Of a stretch of DNA of 64,000 nucleotides, positions 7,046 to 15,351 are shown one piece after another. A model generated the notes under the pieces. It ran no database searches and was not told where the DNA came from. It saw only the letters and a program-made list of their open reading frames with translations. The first letter of the stretch is position 1; every line of letters begins with the position of its first letter. This DNA comes from Runella sp. CRIBMP. GTDB taxonomy: Bacteria > Bacteroidota > Bacteroidia > Cytophagales > Spirosomataceae. The stretch is taken from contig NZ_JAAAKZ010000003.1 of NCBI RefSeq assembly GCF_009905605.1, forward strand, positions 310,001 through 374,000, in the 5' to 3' direction. The translations under genes were made by a program, and so were the position numbers.

Positions 7046-9664
7046 TTATTCCGTTTTCAAACTCTTCACCGGATTCATCAATGCGGCTTTAATAGCCTGA
7101 AAACTCACCGTTAGCAAGGAAATTCCAATGGCCGAGATACCAGCCACGCCAAAAATCCAACATTCAATACCAATACGATACTCAAAATCGTGTAGCCAGT
7201 GGTTCAGACCGTAGTGGGCCAACGGAAATGCAATGCCGTTGGCAATCAACACCAATTTGATAAAGTCTTTGGATAGTAAACCAGTGATATTTGCAATGGA
7301 GGCTCCCATTACTTTTCGAATACCGATTTCTTTGATGCGTTGCTCGGCGGTGAAAGTGGCCAAACCAAACAAACCCAAGCAGGCAATCAAAATCGTGAGG
7401 AGAGAAAAGCATAAGAGCAGCTGTCCAGTGCGTTGCTCAAGGGCATATTGGCGTTCCAAATCATCATTGACAAACCCGTAACTGAACGGTTGATTTGGCT
7501 CAAATTTTTTATAGATTCGGGCAATGTCGGCCAAGGCTTGTTGGGTATGAGTGGGACGAGTTTTAATTAATAGATTGAAATAGGATTCTTTAGGGCGAAA
7601 GCGGACGATGAATGGTTCGATTTTAACATTCATCGGGCGGAAATGGAAGTCGCGTAATACCCCTACAATTTCTCCGTCTAAGCCCCAAAAATTTACTTTT
7701 TTACCCAATGCTTTTTGTGGTGTCCACCCCATGCGGCGAGCGGCGGTTTCGTTGATGAGATAGGTGCCAAACTTGTTACTTCTGTCGCTTGCTATGGAGG
7801 CAGAGAAGTTGCGCCCCGCGGCCAATGTCATGCCAGTTGTTTTTAGAAAATCAGCGTCCACATTCATTTGGGTGATCAAAAATTCATTTTTGGGCGTCTT
7901 TCCGTCCCATTCGATATACGAAGTGTTTTGCATATTGACCAACGTACTCGTGGTAGCCGAAACCGATGCAATACTGCTCTGTTTTGTCAGTAACTCTTTC
8001 AGTGTGAATGCTTTTTGACGTACATCTCCTTTGAGGCGTACATAGAGTAACTGTTCTTTGTCAAAACCTAATTTTTTGTTTTGCATGAACTGCAATTGCT
8101 GATACAATCCCACCGTGCCAATAATCAACACGATTGACATCACAAATTGGGTCACGACCAATGTTTTCCGAAAGCCGACACCTGATTTTTTATCGAAAAC
8201 GCCTTTCAACACACTGACTGGACGAAAAGAAGAAAGATAAAAAGCGGGATACAGTCCAGTCAAAAAGCTGATAAATAGTAACACGCCCACCATGGAAACC
8301 CAAAACAGCGGTTGTTGGAAAGGTACCGTCATTACCTTACCAGACAACTCGTTGAAAAAAGGCATTAATGAGTGAAGCAGTACCAATCCAATGCCCAACG
8401 CCAATGAGGTCATTAACAAAGACTCGCCCCAAAACTGCGCAATCAGGCTGGAGCGTAACGCGCCCACACTTTTGCGAACTCCTACTTCCCGTGCCCGTTG
8501 CGTGGCCCGTGCGGTAGATAAATTGATGAAATTGAATAGAGCAATGAGCAGTACAATCAACCCCACAATGATGAAGATTCGGACGTAGCGGATGTCACCG
8601 TGCTTGCCCCAATCGGTGCCAAAATCGAAGTCGGAATACAAATGAATGTCGCGCAGGGGTTGCAGCAAAAGCGGTGTTTCGTTGCCTTTATTGTATTTTT
8701 TTAGTTGGCCTACCAGCTTCTGACTGAAAGTAGCGATGTTGGCATCTGGTCTGATTTTGAGGTAGGTATGGTAATTATTGCTGTCCCAATTGTAGCTCCA
8801 TTTATCATTTAATTCAAAATATTTAAAGGGCAACAATACATCAAATTGAAGATGCGAACGCGCAGGAGCGTTTTCAACAATGCCCGACAATCGAAGCGGA
8901 CGTTCTTGATTATAATGGATGGTTTTTCCTAAAACGGATTGAGCTCGCCAGTCTTTGCCAAAAAAACGCTCGGCCACGGCTTCACTGATAACGATTTCGT
9001 CGGGGGAGGTTAACACCGTTTGCGGATTCCCTTTTAAGAGTTTGAACCCAAAAAACGACCAAAAAGAAGGGTCAACCACTCGCATGGCTTCGGGTTCCAC
9101 CGCAGTTTGTTGATATTGAAGCAATCCCGACCACGCTCCGACGCGAACCGTTTCGGTAATTTCGGGAAAATCATTTTTGAGCGCCGGAGCCAGCGGGCCG
9201 GGAGTTACGGCAATGTCATAAAGCCCCGTGGCTTGTTTTTGCTTTTCCGTCACCCGATATGTCTGTTCAAATTGCGGCACGGCGCGGTCGTATTGGTATT
9301 CGTCCCATACGTACAGCCCAATGGCCAAACAACAGACCAGCCCCATGGCCAATCCAGAAATATTGATGATTGAAAACGTACGGTTTTTAAAGAGATTTCG
9401 AACCGCAATTTTGAAATAGTTTTGTAACATATCGGGGCTGTATGAATAGGTTATTGGATATTTTTGAGGGAGCCGCTTGAGGTAGCGCGGCTTCATAAAT
9501 CCCAGCACTTCCCGCCAGTAAAGCCACTGCGCACCTCGTAGGCCGATGCGTTTGACTTGAAAAGCAAACTCTTCGTGGAGGTCGCCTTGAATGTCTTCCA
9601 ACAAATGCGGGGCGCAAAACCATTTGAGTAGTTTATTGGCTAAGATGGGCGGTTGAGTTTTCAT
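7046..9664 (-). CDS. FtsX/MacB-type ABC permease with N-terminal prefix domain (permease 1)
   Basis: 872 residues from ATG 9664; a longer start at 9718 would overlap the PadR gene by 40 bp and adds no conserved sequence. The first 80 or so residues (PILANKLLKWFCAPHLLEDIQGD...) are the 'permease prefix' domain found on Bacteroidota permeases that follow PadR genes. Then come two MacB_PCD-FtsX units, each with one helix, a large periplasmic domain and three helices. Coupling-helix regions are INLSTARATQRAREVGVRK and RIKEIGIRKVMGAS. The C-terminus PVKSLKTE is shared with the other permeases. No ATPase domain is present. It follows the PadR gene by 14 bp, giving operon A. Confidence 0.9.
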   Translation of the reverse strand: MKTQPPILANKLLKWFCAPHLLEDIQGDLHEEFAFQVKRIGLRGAQWLYWREVLGFMKPRYLKRLPQKYPITYSYSPDMLQNYFKIAVRNLFKNRTFSIINISGLAMGLVCCLAIGLYVWDEYQYDRAVPQFEQTYRVTEKQKQATGLYDIAVTPGPLAPALKNDFPEITETVRVGAWSGLLQYQQTAVEPEAMRVVDPSFWSFFGFKLLKGNPQTVLTSPDEIVISEAVAERFFGKDWRAQSVLGKTIHYNQERPLRLSGIVENAPARSHLQFDVLLPFKYFELNDKWSYNWDSNNYHTYLKIRPDANIATFSQKLVGQLKKYNKGNETPLLLQPLRDIHLYSDFDFGTDWGKHGDIRYVRIFIIVGLIVLLIALFNFINLSTARATQRAREVGVRKSVGALRSSLIAQFWGESLLMTSLALGIGLVLLHSLMPFFNELSGKVMTVPFQQPLFWVSMVGVLLFISFLTGLYPAFYLSSFRPVSVLKGVFDKKSGVGFRKTLVVTQFVMSIVLIIGTVGLYQQLQFMQNKKLGFDKEQLLYVRLKGDVRQKAFTLKELLTKQSSIASVSATTSTLVNMQNTSYIEWDGKTPKNEFLITQMNVDADFLKTTGMTLAAGRNFSASIASDRSNKFGTYLINETAARRMGWTPQKALGKKVNFWGLDGEIVGVLRDFHFRPMNVKIEPFIVRFRPKESYFNLLIKTRPTHTQQALADIARIYKKFEPNQPFSYGFVNDDLERQYALEQRTGQLLLCFSLLTILIACLGLFGLATFTAEQRIKEIGIRKVMGASIANITGLLSKDFIKLVLIANGIAFPLAHYGLNHWLHDFEYRIGIECWIFGVAGISAIGISLLTVSFQAIKAALMNPVKSLKTE

Positions 9665-9678
9665 CGGTAAAGGCGGGA

Positions 9679-10011
9679 TTAAACAGATAATTTCAAGGGG
9701 CTCGTTAATCTGCTCCAAAAACTGACCCGCACTTCCTGAATTTCTTGCAAGGTGCGGTGCCCGTAGGCCGTAACTGAAAACAGGCGTTTGCGGCGTCCGC
9801 CGCGCTCGTTGGTAGGTTCGCCCATCTCTGAGCTGACCATCCCTTTTTCTTCCAGACGTTGCAAGGCCGAATGCACCTGATTCAGTCGAACACTCCGGCC
9901 CGTTTGTTCAATGATTTCGTGCATCAGTACTACGCCGTAGGCTTGGCCATCTAGCACGGCAACGGTCAGTAAAACGATTTCTTCAAATTCTCCTAGATAC
10001 GTCCGTTTCAT
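9679..10011 (-). CDS. PadR family transcriptional regulator (PadR-1)
   Basis: 110 residues: a winged-helix domain with the PadR signature (LGEFEEIVLLTVAVLDGQAYGV, then VHSALQRLEEKGMVSSEMG and a basic wing GGRRKRLF). It is shorter than classical PadR because the C-terminal dimerisation region is reduced to one helix. It probably senses a ligand and represses the downstream permease, by family analogy. It is the first gene of operon A and lies just downstream of a sigma-54-like promoter. Its paralogue at 23054-23392 shares most conserved residues, including the TNERGGRRKR wing. Confidence 0.9.
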   Translation of the reverse strand: MKRTYLGEFEEIVLLTVAVLDGQAYGVVLMHEIIEQTGRSVRLNQVHSALQRLEEKGMVSSEMGEPTNERGGRRKRLFSVTAYGHRTLQEIQEVRVSFWSRLTSPLKLSV

Positions 10012-10039
10012 CGGTTTGTATTATTTCTATTTTTGCTGA

Positions 10040-10054
10040 GCAAATAGTTTGCCA
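10040..10054 (-). promoter_or_regulatory. Sigma-54-like promoter of the PadR-1/permease 1 operon
   Basis: Minus strand reads TGGCAAACTATTTGC, which is TGGCA[A]-N5-TTGC with both invariant GG and GC doublets at correct spacing. Predicted start about 10028, some 17 nt before the PadR ATG. Operon C has the same element with a single difference. Confidence 0.7.
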
Positions 10055-10119
10055 TTGAAAAGTTTTGTTGTTAAATAATTGATTGTTAGGGATTTATTGA
10101 AAAGAAGCAATTGTGCTGA

Positions 10120-10157
10120 TTGTCCATAATCGGACAACTTTGTACGCTTTAGGACAA
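10120..10157 (-). promoter_or_regulatory. Paired dyad operator/enhancer, operon A
   Basis: Two six-base dyads with six-base spacers: TTGTCC-N6-GGACAA (10120-10137) and TTGTAC-N6-GGACAA (10140-10157), centres 20 bp apart. The proximal centre is about 75 bp upstream of the sigma-54-like element. The altered half-site (GTAC) is in the distal copy, as in the other loci. Likely binding sites for the NtrC-type regulator at 33522. Confidence 0.65.
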
Positions 10158-10268
10158 AGAGACTTTGTGCTCTTTGTGAATTCTTAGTGTTCTTTGTGGT
10201 TAAAAAAATCGACGTATAGGTAAAGGTAGATAACCAAACACTTTTTAAAAAAACAAATCATTGATTCT

Positions 10269-11117
10269 ATGAAACAAATCACACAATACCTCCTATGCGG
10301 ATTGCTGCTTTCTATGGGGGCTTTATCTGTACAGGCTCAAAAAACTCCCGAAGACAAGGCAGGCTGGAAACTCGGCTCTCAGGCCTACTCGTTTCGGTTG
10401 TTTACGTTTGCCGAAGCCATTCGCAAAATAGACAGCTGCGGTCTCAAATACGTAGAAGCATTCCCAGGGCAAACCATCGGCGGCGGGTTGGAAGGAAAAA
10501 TGGATTTCAGCATGGATGCTGCTACGCGTACGGCGGTGAAGAAACTGGTAAAAGACAAAGGATTGACGATTGTAGCATACGGGGTGGTCAACCCCAAAAC
10601 CGATGCCGAATGGACTACTTTGTTTGAATTTGCCAAAGACATGGGTGTTTTGAACATCAACACCGAGCCTTCGCCCGCCCAAATGCCGTTGGTGCGGAAA
10701 TTGGCTGACCAATACAAGATAAATGTGGCCTTGCACAACCACCCCAAGCCTTCACGTTATTGGCATCCTGATACCGTCTTGGCCGCGATTGGCGGCAGCA
10801 AATATGTAGGCTCCTGTTCCGACATTGGCCACTGGGTACGCTCTGGTCTTGACCCCGTCGAATGTCTTAAGAAACTGAACGGGCATGTATTGGGAATGCA
10901 CTTTAAAGACGTGAAAAAAGACACGCCCGAAGGTCGCTATCACGACGTAGTTTGGGGCACAGGCGACTGTAAAGTAGAAGCGGTGATTGCTGAAATGAAA
11001 CGCCAAAACTTTAAAGGCCCTATTTCGGTTGAATACGAATATCACTGGGAAAACAACGGCCCCGAAATCGCCGAAAGTGTGAAGAATTTCCGGGCAATCT
11101 ATAGCCGAACGAAATAA
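10269..11117 (+). CDS. Secreted sugar phosphate isomerase/epimerase-like protein (AP endonuclease 2 / xylose isomerase-like TIM barrel)
   Basis: 282 residues. Signal peptide at about 1-24 (ending SVQAQ). The rest is a TIM barrel of the AP_endonuc_2 superfamily: it opens KLGSQAYSFRLFTFAEAI, with a conserved E in KYVEAFPG. Candidate metal ligands are E133 (NTEP), H158 (LHNHPKP), D185 (CSDIGHW), H211 (GMHFKD) and an acidic residue in SVEYEYH. Periplasmic members occur widely in Bacteroidota and are thought to act on sugars or inositols; the substrate is not predictable here. It is divergent from operon A, with 257 bp between start codons that contain the operon A control elements. Confidence 0.85.
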   Translation: MKQITQYLLCGLLLSMGALSVQAQKTPEDKAGWKLGSQAYSFRLFTFAEAIRKIDSCGLKYVEAFPGQTIGGGLEGKMDFSMDAATRTAVKKLVKDKGLTIVAYGVVNPKTDAEWTTLFEFAKDMGVLNINTEPSPAQMPLVRKLADQYKINVALHNHPKPSRYWHPDTVLAAIGGSKYVGSCSDIGHWVRSGLDPVECLKKLNGHVLGMHFKDVKKDTPEGRYHDVVWGTGDCKVEAVIAEMKRQNFKGPISVEYEYHWENNGPEIAESVKNFRAIYSRTK

Positions 11118-11125
11118 ACTCCGTA

Positions 11126-11168
11126 GGGCAGGCCTTGCGTCTGCCCCCTGCCTTCGCCTGCCTTTTTT
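11126..11168 (+). terminator. GC-rich hairpin with T-run after the isomerase gene
   Basis: GGGCAG (11126-11131) pairs with CTGCCC (11141-11146). An overlapping option pairs GGCAGG with CCTGCC at 11157-11162, which is followed directly by six T. Several alternative pairings make this look like a REP-like palindrome that serves as a terminator. The remaining 200 bp up to the next gene show nothing I can name. Confidence 0.45.
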
Positions 11169-11371
11169 ATAGTGTAGTGACTTACTTCTTCCGATAGATA
11201 TTTTCAGCCCTTATCATTTATATTTTCGAGTTTTATTGGAGAGGAAAGTGATTTAGGATTCAGATAGTCAGTGCCTTACGGGCTCTGGCGTTGCCGAATA
11301 CTAAGTTTAGGAAGTAGTGTGATTTTTATTGATGGGTTTACACTAAATTTGATAAAAACTCATTTCTCACT

Positions 11372-12775
11372 ATGAAAAAAATCGCAGCTGTGTGGTTGGG
11401 GGTTATGGTATATTCCTCCACTTTTGCTCAGGGTATTTTTCCAGACCGAGTGACGATACCCAAAATGAGCACCGTAACAAAAAATGCTTTGCCCAACAAA
11501 ACGGAAGGCATGATGGTGTATGATTCTGACTTGAAGCAATTCAGCTATTGGACGGGTACGCTTTGGGCTAACTTTGGCAGTACCGCTGCTTCGGGAACGG
11601 GCTGGCAATTGATAGGAAATGATTTGAGTACCACCAACACTGGTAACGTGGGCGTGGGTATTTCAGTACCTACGCGTGGGAAATTTGAGGTGTTTGGTGC
11701 ATTGGGCAACGGCCCTACGTCGGCGGTATTTGGCTCCGACGGGACAGGGCTCTCTTTGCAACGCAATTGGCCTACAATTGGCTTCAATCAATACCGCGAT
11801 GGCAGCAATGTACAACGACGTATTGGAGAAGGCTATGCCGCTACGCAGTTTTTTGACCCCAACACGGGAGCGATGTTTATCAATACATTTAATTATGGTT
11901 CATCCAACTCCACTTCTTCTTTCAGTATTCCTACGGGGGTTTTTACATTACTCAGCAATGGCAATATAGGAGTGAGAAACGGGGGCAGTTCCACTACTGG
12001 TATGTGGATAACACGCGGCGCTACCAACGCAAACGGCTCATTAGTAGTATCTGGGACTACCCACAATTCACATTTTCATTACGATGTAGGAGAGGAGACG
12101 TACATACGGGCGGGTAAAAACAACGGACGGGTCGTGCTGAATGACATCCCCGGGGGCAATGTTGTTATGGGGGCTGGAAACGGAAAATTCGGTATAAATT
12201 CAGGTAACCCCCAATATACGCTAGAAATAAAACAGGCCGCTAATAATACAGGATTGGTGCTTATCAACAATACGAATTTTAACAATTGGGAGCTAAAGTC
12301 AGATGTGTATAGTACAGATAACGGAACTGACTGTCTGATGGCAAAATACAATGGTTCAACTAAAGGATGGATGCGGCCTACTGACGGTGGGTGGTCGGAT
12401 ACAAGCGACCGCAGATTGAAAAAGAATATTCAAAATTTAGAAAGCGTGTTGGGTCAAATAATGCGACTTCGGCCTGCACGGTACCAGATGATAGACAGCA
12501 GCCCAAATGCTACAGAATCCATTGGATTTATTGCCCAAGAACTAAAGGAGGTATTTCCCGAAATGGTAGACATAATGACAGTACCGATAAAAAATGGGGC
12601 TGCGGGTGAAATTGCTGACTTACACGGGGTAGATTATTCTCACTTGTCGGTTGTAGCCATTAAGGCCATTCAAGAGCAACAAGAGCTCATCCAAAAACTC
12701 CAAAAACAAAATGAAGAATTGGTACAATCCTATGCACAATTGATGAAAGATGTGGAGACCTTGAAAAAGAAATGA
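11372..12775 (+). CDS. Secreted protein with C-terminal S74 intramolecular chaperone (tail-fibre-like) domain
   Basis: 467 residues. Signal peptide about 1-19 (STFAQ). The long middle is Gly/Asn/Thr/Ser-rich and beta-rich, as in host surface-fibre proteins. The C-terminal domain starts at SDRRLKKN (S345, K350), the Ser-Lys pair of the Peptidase_S74 chaperone of phage tail fibres, which trimerises the fibre and then cuts itself off. IGFIAQELKEVFPEMV and a terminal coiled coil (last 40 residues) complete that domain. No phage genes are nearby, so this is probably a trimeric secreted or surface fibre of the cell. It converges on permease 2. Confidence 0.8.
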   Translation: MKKIAAVWLGVMVYSSTFAQGIFPDRVTIPKMSTVTKNALPNKTEGMMVYDSDLKQFSYWTGTLWANFGSTAASGTGWQLIGNDLSTTNTGNVGVGISVPTRGKFEVFGALGNGPTSAVFGSDGTGLSLQRNWPTIGFNQYRDGSNVQRRIGEGYAATQFFDPNTGAMFINTFNYGSSNSTSSFSIPTGVFTLLSNGNIGVRNGGSSTTGMWITRGATNANGSLVVSGTTHNSHFHYDVGEETYIRAGKNNGRVVLNDIPGGNVVMGAGNGKFGINSGNPQYTLEIKQAANNTGLVLINNTNFNNWELKSDVYSTDNGTDCLMAKYNGSTKGWMRPTDGGWSDTSDRRLKKNIQNLESVLGQIMRLRPARYQMIDSSPNATESIGFIAQELKEVFPEMVDIMTVPIKNGAAGEIADLHGVDYSHLSVVAIKAIQEQQELIQKLQKQNEELVQSYAQLMKDVETLKKK

Positions 12776-12802
12776 GCCGACAGAAGAGAAAATAATATTG
12801 AA

Positions 12803-12845
12803 AATGGGCGAAAGGAAATAGCTAATTTATCCTTATTTGCCCATT
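12803..12845. terminator. Bidirectional terminator hairpin
   Basis: AATGGGC (12803-12809) pairs with GCCCATT (12839-12845), extended inward by an imperfect AAGGA/TCCTT stem, between the convergent S74-domain gene and permease 2. Confidence 0.55.
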
Positions 12846-12851
12846 ACTTTT

Positions 12852-15251
12852 TTACTTCACCTTCAAACTCTTCACGGGATTCATTAGCGCGGCTTTGATG
12901 CTGTGGAAACTCACCGTTAGGAGGGTGATAAAGATAGATAAGGTGCCTGCTAGCCCAATCATCCACCACTCCATTTGAATATGATACGCAAAATCCTGCA
13001 ACCATTGGTTCATAGCATACCAAGCCAAGGGCGACGCAACTACGATGGCAGCGGCTACCAATTTGAGAAAGTCCTTGGAAAGCAGTGAAATAATACCCGC
13101 CACCGAAGCACCGAGAACTTTACGAATACCTATTTCTTGAGTGCGTTGTGTCATGGTAAACAACACTAATCCGTACAGGCCAAGGCAACTGATCAAAATG
13201 GCGATGCCCGCAAAAACGACGGAAACCCGAAAAATCAACGTTTCGGTTTGGTAGAATTTAGCCAATTGCTCGTCTAAGTATTCGTAGGTAAATACCTCAT
13301 TCGGATAGCGTTTTTGCCACGATTGCTCAATAAACCGCAGTGTTTGTTCGGGATGCTGCCCCACAATCTGAACACCAACTTTTTTGTACCGGGCCGTTTG
13401 AGTGGCAATAAAACAGGGCTGAATTGTTTCGTGGAGCGAGCGCAGGTGAAAATCTTTGACTACGCCAACGATGGGTAAAGCCACTGGCGAGAGATAAGTT
13501 TCGAGTTTGCGTCCCAGAATCTGCTTCGAGTCTTTGATATTCAGCTTTTTGAGTAGTGCTTCATTGACCAAATATTCCCGAATGGTATCGCTCTCGGTGA
13601 TATTTCGACCCGCAGCCAAGTGCAAATCAAAAGTGCTCAGATAGTCAGAATCAGCCAATCGTTCCCGAATTGGGAATGTCTCCCAAGTGCTCTTTCCCCC
13701 AAATTTGAACGAACCGCCGTTCATGACGGCCGCCGCGGGTGGTCGGTAACAGGCGCTTATAGATTGTACATAAGGCGATTGGCGCAGGTCATTTTTGAAT
13801 GCTGACAAGGCTGTTTTGGACGGGTTGGGCAAATTGATAATTACAATATTATTTTTACTAAAACCTAAATCAGAGTCCTGCAAATAACGAACTTGGTGGG
13901 TGACGACGAGGGTTCCCACCAAAAGTGCCTGACAAATTCCGAACTGAAACATAATTAGGAGTTTTCGCAACGATAAATTTTTGCGCGACTTAACCAACGG
14001 GCCTTTTAGCGCTGCCCACGGACTAAAACCCGACAAAACAAAAGCAGGATAGCCGCCCGCCAATACCGTAACAAGCACCACCAGCAACAGCAAAAAACCA
14101 ATGGCTTGGGGAGTAAATTGAAACATCGGGCCATTGGGTAGCCATTGATTGAATATTGGAATACAAATCAAGGCAAAAATGACCGCAAATACAGCCGAGA
14201 TTAGCACAATGAGGGCTGTTTCGAGTAAAAATTGTCCTCTAATCTGACGTTTGGTACTACCCAGCGTTTTACGAATTCCGATTTCTTTGCCACGGCTAAG
14301 CGCTTGAGCCGTGGCCAGATTGATAAAATTGATACAGGCAATCAAAACCAAAAACAAGCCAACAGCGCCCAATGACCAAAGCAAAGAAGGCCTGACGGTT
14401 GGGCTCCCTCCGATGCGTTGTACATCAAAATGAACATCGGCCAATGGTTGTATATGGAATTGAAAAACGGAGGCATTTTCGGCAAAATGTTTTTTGGAAA
14501 GTGCAGGAAGTGCGGCTTCCAGTCTTGCGGCAGAAAGCGGATTTTTGAGGGTAAGATAAACTCGGTCAGTTGAATTCAACGACCACCAATCATTGACGTC
14601 AAAATCGGGAATAAGGCGCGGCAACGTAGCTGCGGAAATAAACAGTTGAATATCGGTGTTGGTTGTTTTGGGAGGGTCAGCCAAAACGCCGGTTATTTTG
14701 GCTTCGGTCAAATTGTCTAAATTGATGGTCCGACCTAGAGGGTCTAAGGTGCCGAAATATTTTTTTGCCAACGATTGCGTAATCACCACCGTGTTGGGTT
14801 TGCGAAGCGCGGTTTTTTGGTTGCCTTTGAGCCATTGATAATCCAAAATATCAAACAATTCGCTTTCAACAAGGGCGGTGGTATTGAGTTCCAAAAAGCG
14901 TTTTGGGGCCGATTGATTGGGGAGTAGTACGCTGACCGTCAGTTCACGGTTCATTTTTAAGTAGGCGGCCTGCTCTATTTGTGGAAAATCAGCCCGAAAG
15001 GCCCTGGCCATAGGCAATGGTGCCTCGGGATAGTATTCTACCGAACCATCTTCCAGATGCAAGTCGGTGACGATTCGATAGATACGGTTAAATTTTTGAT
15101 GGTGTCGGTCGGTACTCAGATGGTGACTTATAAACAAAAAAATAAGTAAACCACTTGCCATACCAACCGACAGACCAAGGATGTTCAGCGTTGTATATAC
15201 CCGCTTGGCGCGGAGATTTCGCAGGGTTGTTTCAAGGTAGTTCTTTAGCAT
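12852..15251 (-). CDS. FtsX/MacB-type ABC permease (permease 2)
   Basis: 799 residues, no prefix domain. First helix about 21-43 (TLNILGLSVGMASGLLIFLFI), first periplasmic domain to about 285, three helices between about 285 and 410, second helix near 435, second periplasmic domain to about 670, last three helices to the C-terminus, which ends PVKSLKVK. It is among the more divergent copies: its first FtsX block reads LSRGKEIGIRKTLGS. It is the third and last gene of operon B, 100 bp after permease 3, with no promoter or dyad visible in that gap. An inner-membrane exporter or substrate-handling subunit that needs a separate ATPase. Confidence 0.9.
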   Translation of the reverse strand: MLKNYLETTLRNLRAKRVYTTLNILGLSVGMASGLLIFLFISHHLSTDRHHQKFNRIYRIVTDLHLEDGSVEYYPEAPLPMARAFRADFPQIEQAAYLKMNRELTVSVLLPNQSAPKRFLELNTTALVESELFDILDYQWLKGNQKTALRKPNTVVITQSLAKKYFGTLDPLGRTINLDNLTEAKITGVLADPPKTTNTDIQLFISAATLPRLIPDFDVNDWWSLNSTDRVYLTLKNPLSAARLEAALPALSKKHFAENASVFQFHIQPLADVHFDVQRIGGSPTVRPSLLWSLGAVGLFLVLIACINFINLATAQALSRGKEIGIRKTLGSTKRQIRGQFLLETALIVLISAVFAVIFALICIPIFNQWLPNGPMFQFTPQAIGFLLLLVVLVTVLAGGYPAFVLSGFSPWAALKGPLVKSRKNLSLRKLLIMFQFGICQALLVGTLVVTHQVRYLQDSDLGFSKNNIVIINLPNPSKTALSAFKNDLRQSPYVQSISACYRPPAAAVMNGGSFKFGGKSTWETFPIRERLADSDYLSTFDLHLAAGRNITESDTIREYLVNEALLKKLNIKDSKQILGRKLETYLSPVALPIVGVVKDFHLRSLHETIQPCFIATQTARYKKVGVQIVGQHPEQTLRFIEQSWQKRYPNEVFTYEYLDEQLAKFYQTETLIFRVSVVFAGIAILISCLGLYGLVLFTMTQRTQEIGIRKVLGASVAGIISLLSKDFLKLVAAAIVVASPLAWYAMNQWLQDFAYHIQMEWWMIGLAGTLSIFITLLTVSFHSIKAALMNPVKSLKVK

Positions 15252-15351
15252 TCCTCTGATTTGTAATGAATTGCGGCTACAAGGTACAGAAGAAAGAAAA
15301 GAATTGACGGTTAAAAAATGTTAAGATTTATTTAGTGGACGACCAGCGAGT

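Noticed and set aside
10161-10200. Short repeated CTTTGTG-like phrases between the operon A dyads and the isomerase gene
   Set aside because: Low-complexity phrases of this sort are common in Bacteroidota intergenic DNA. I could not tie them to a promoter with proper spacing.
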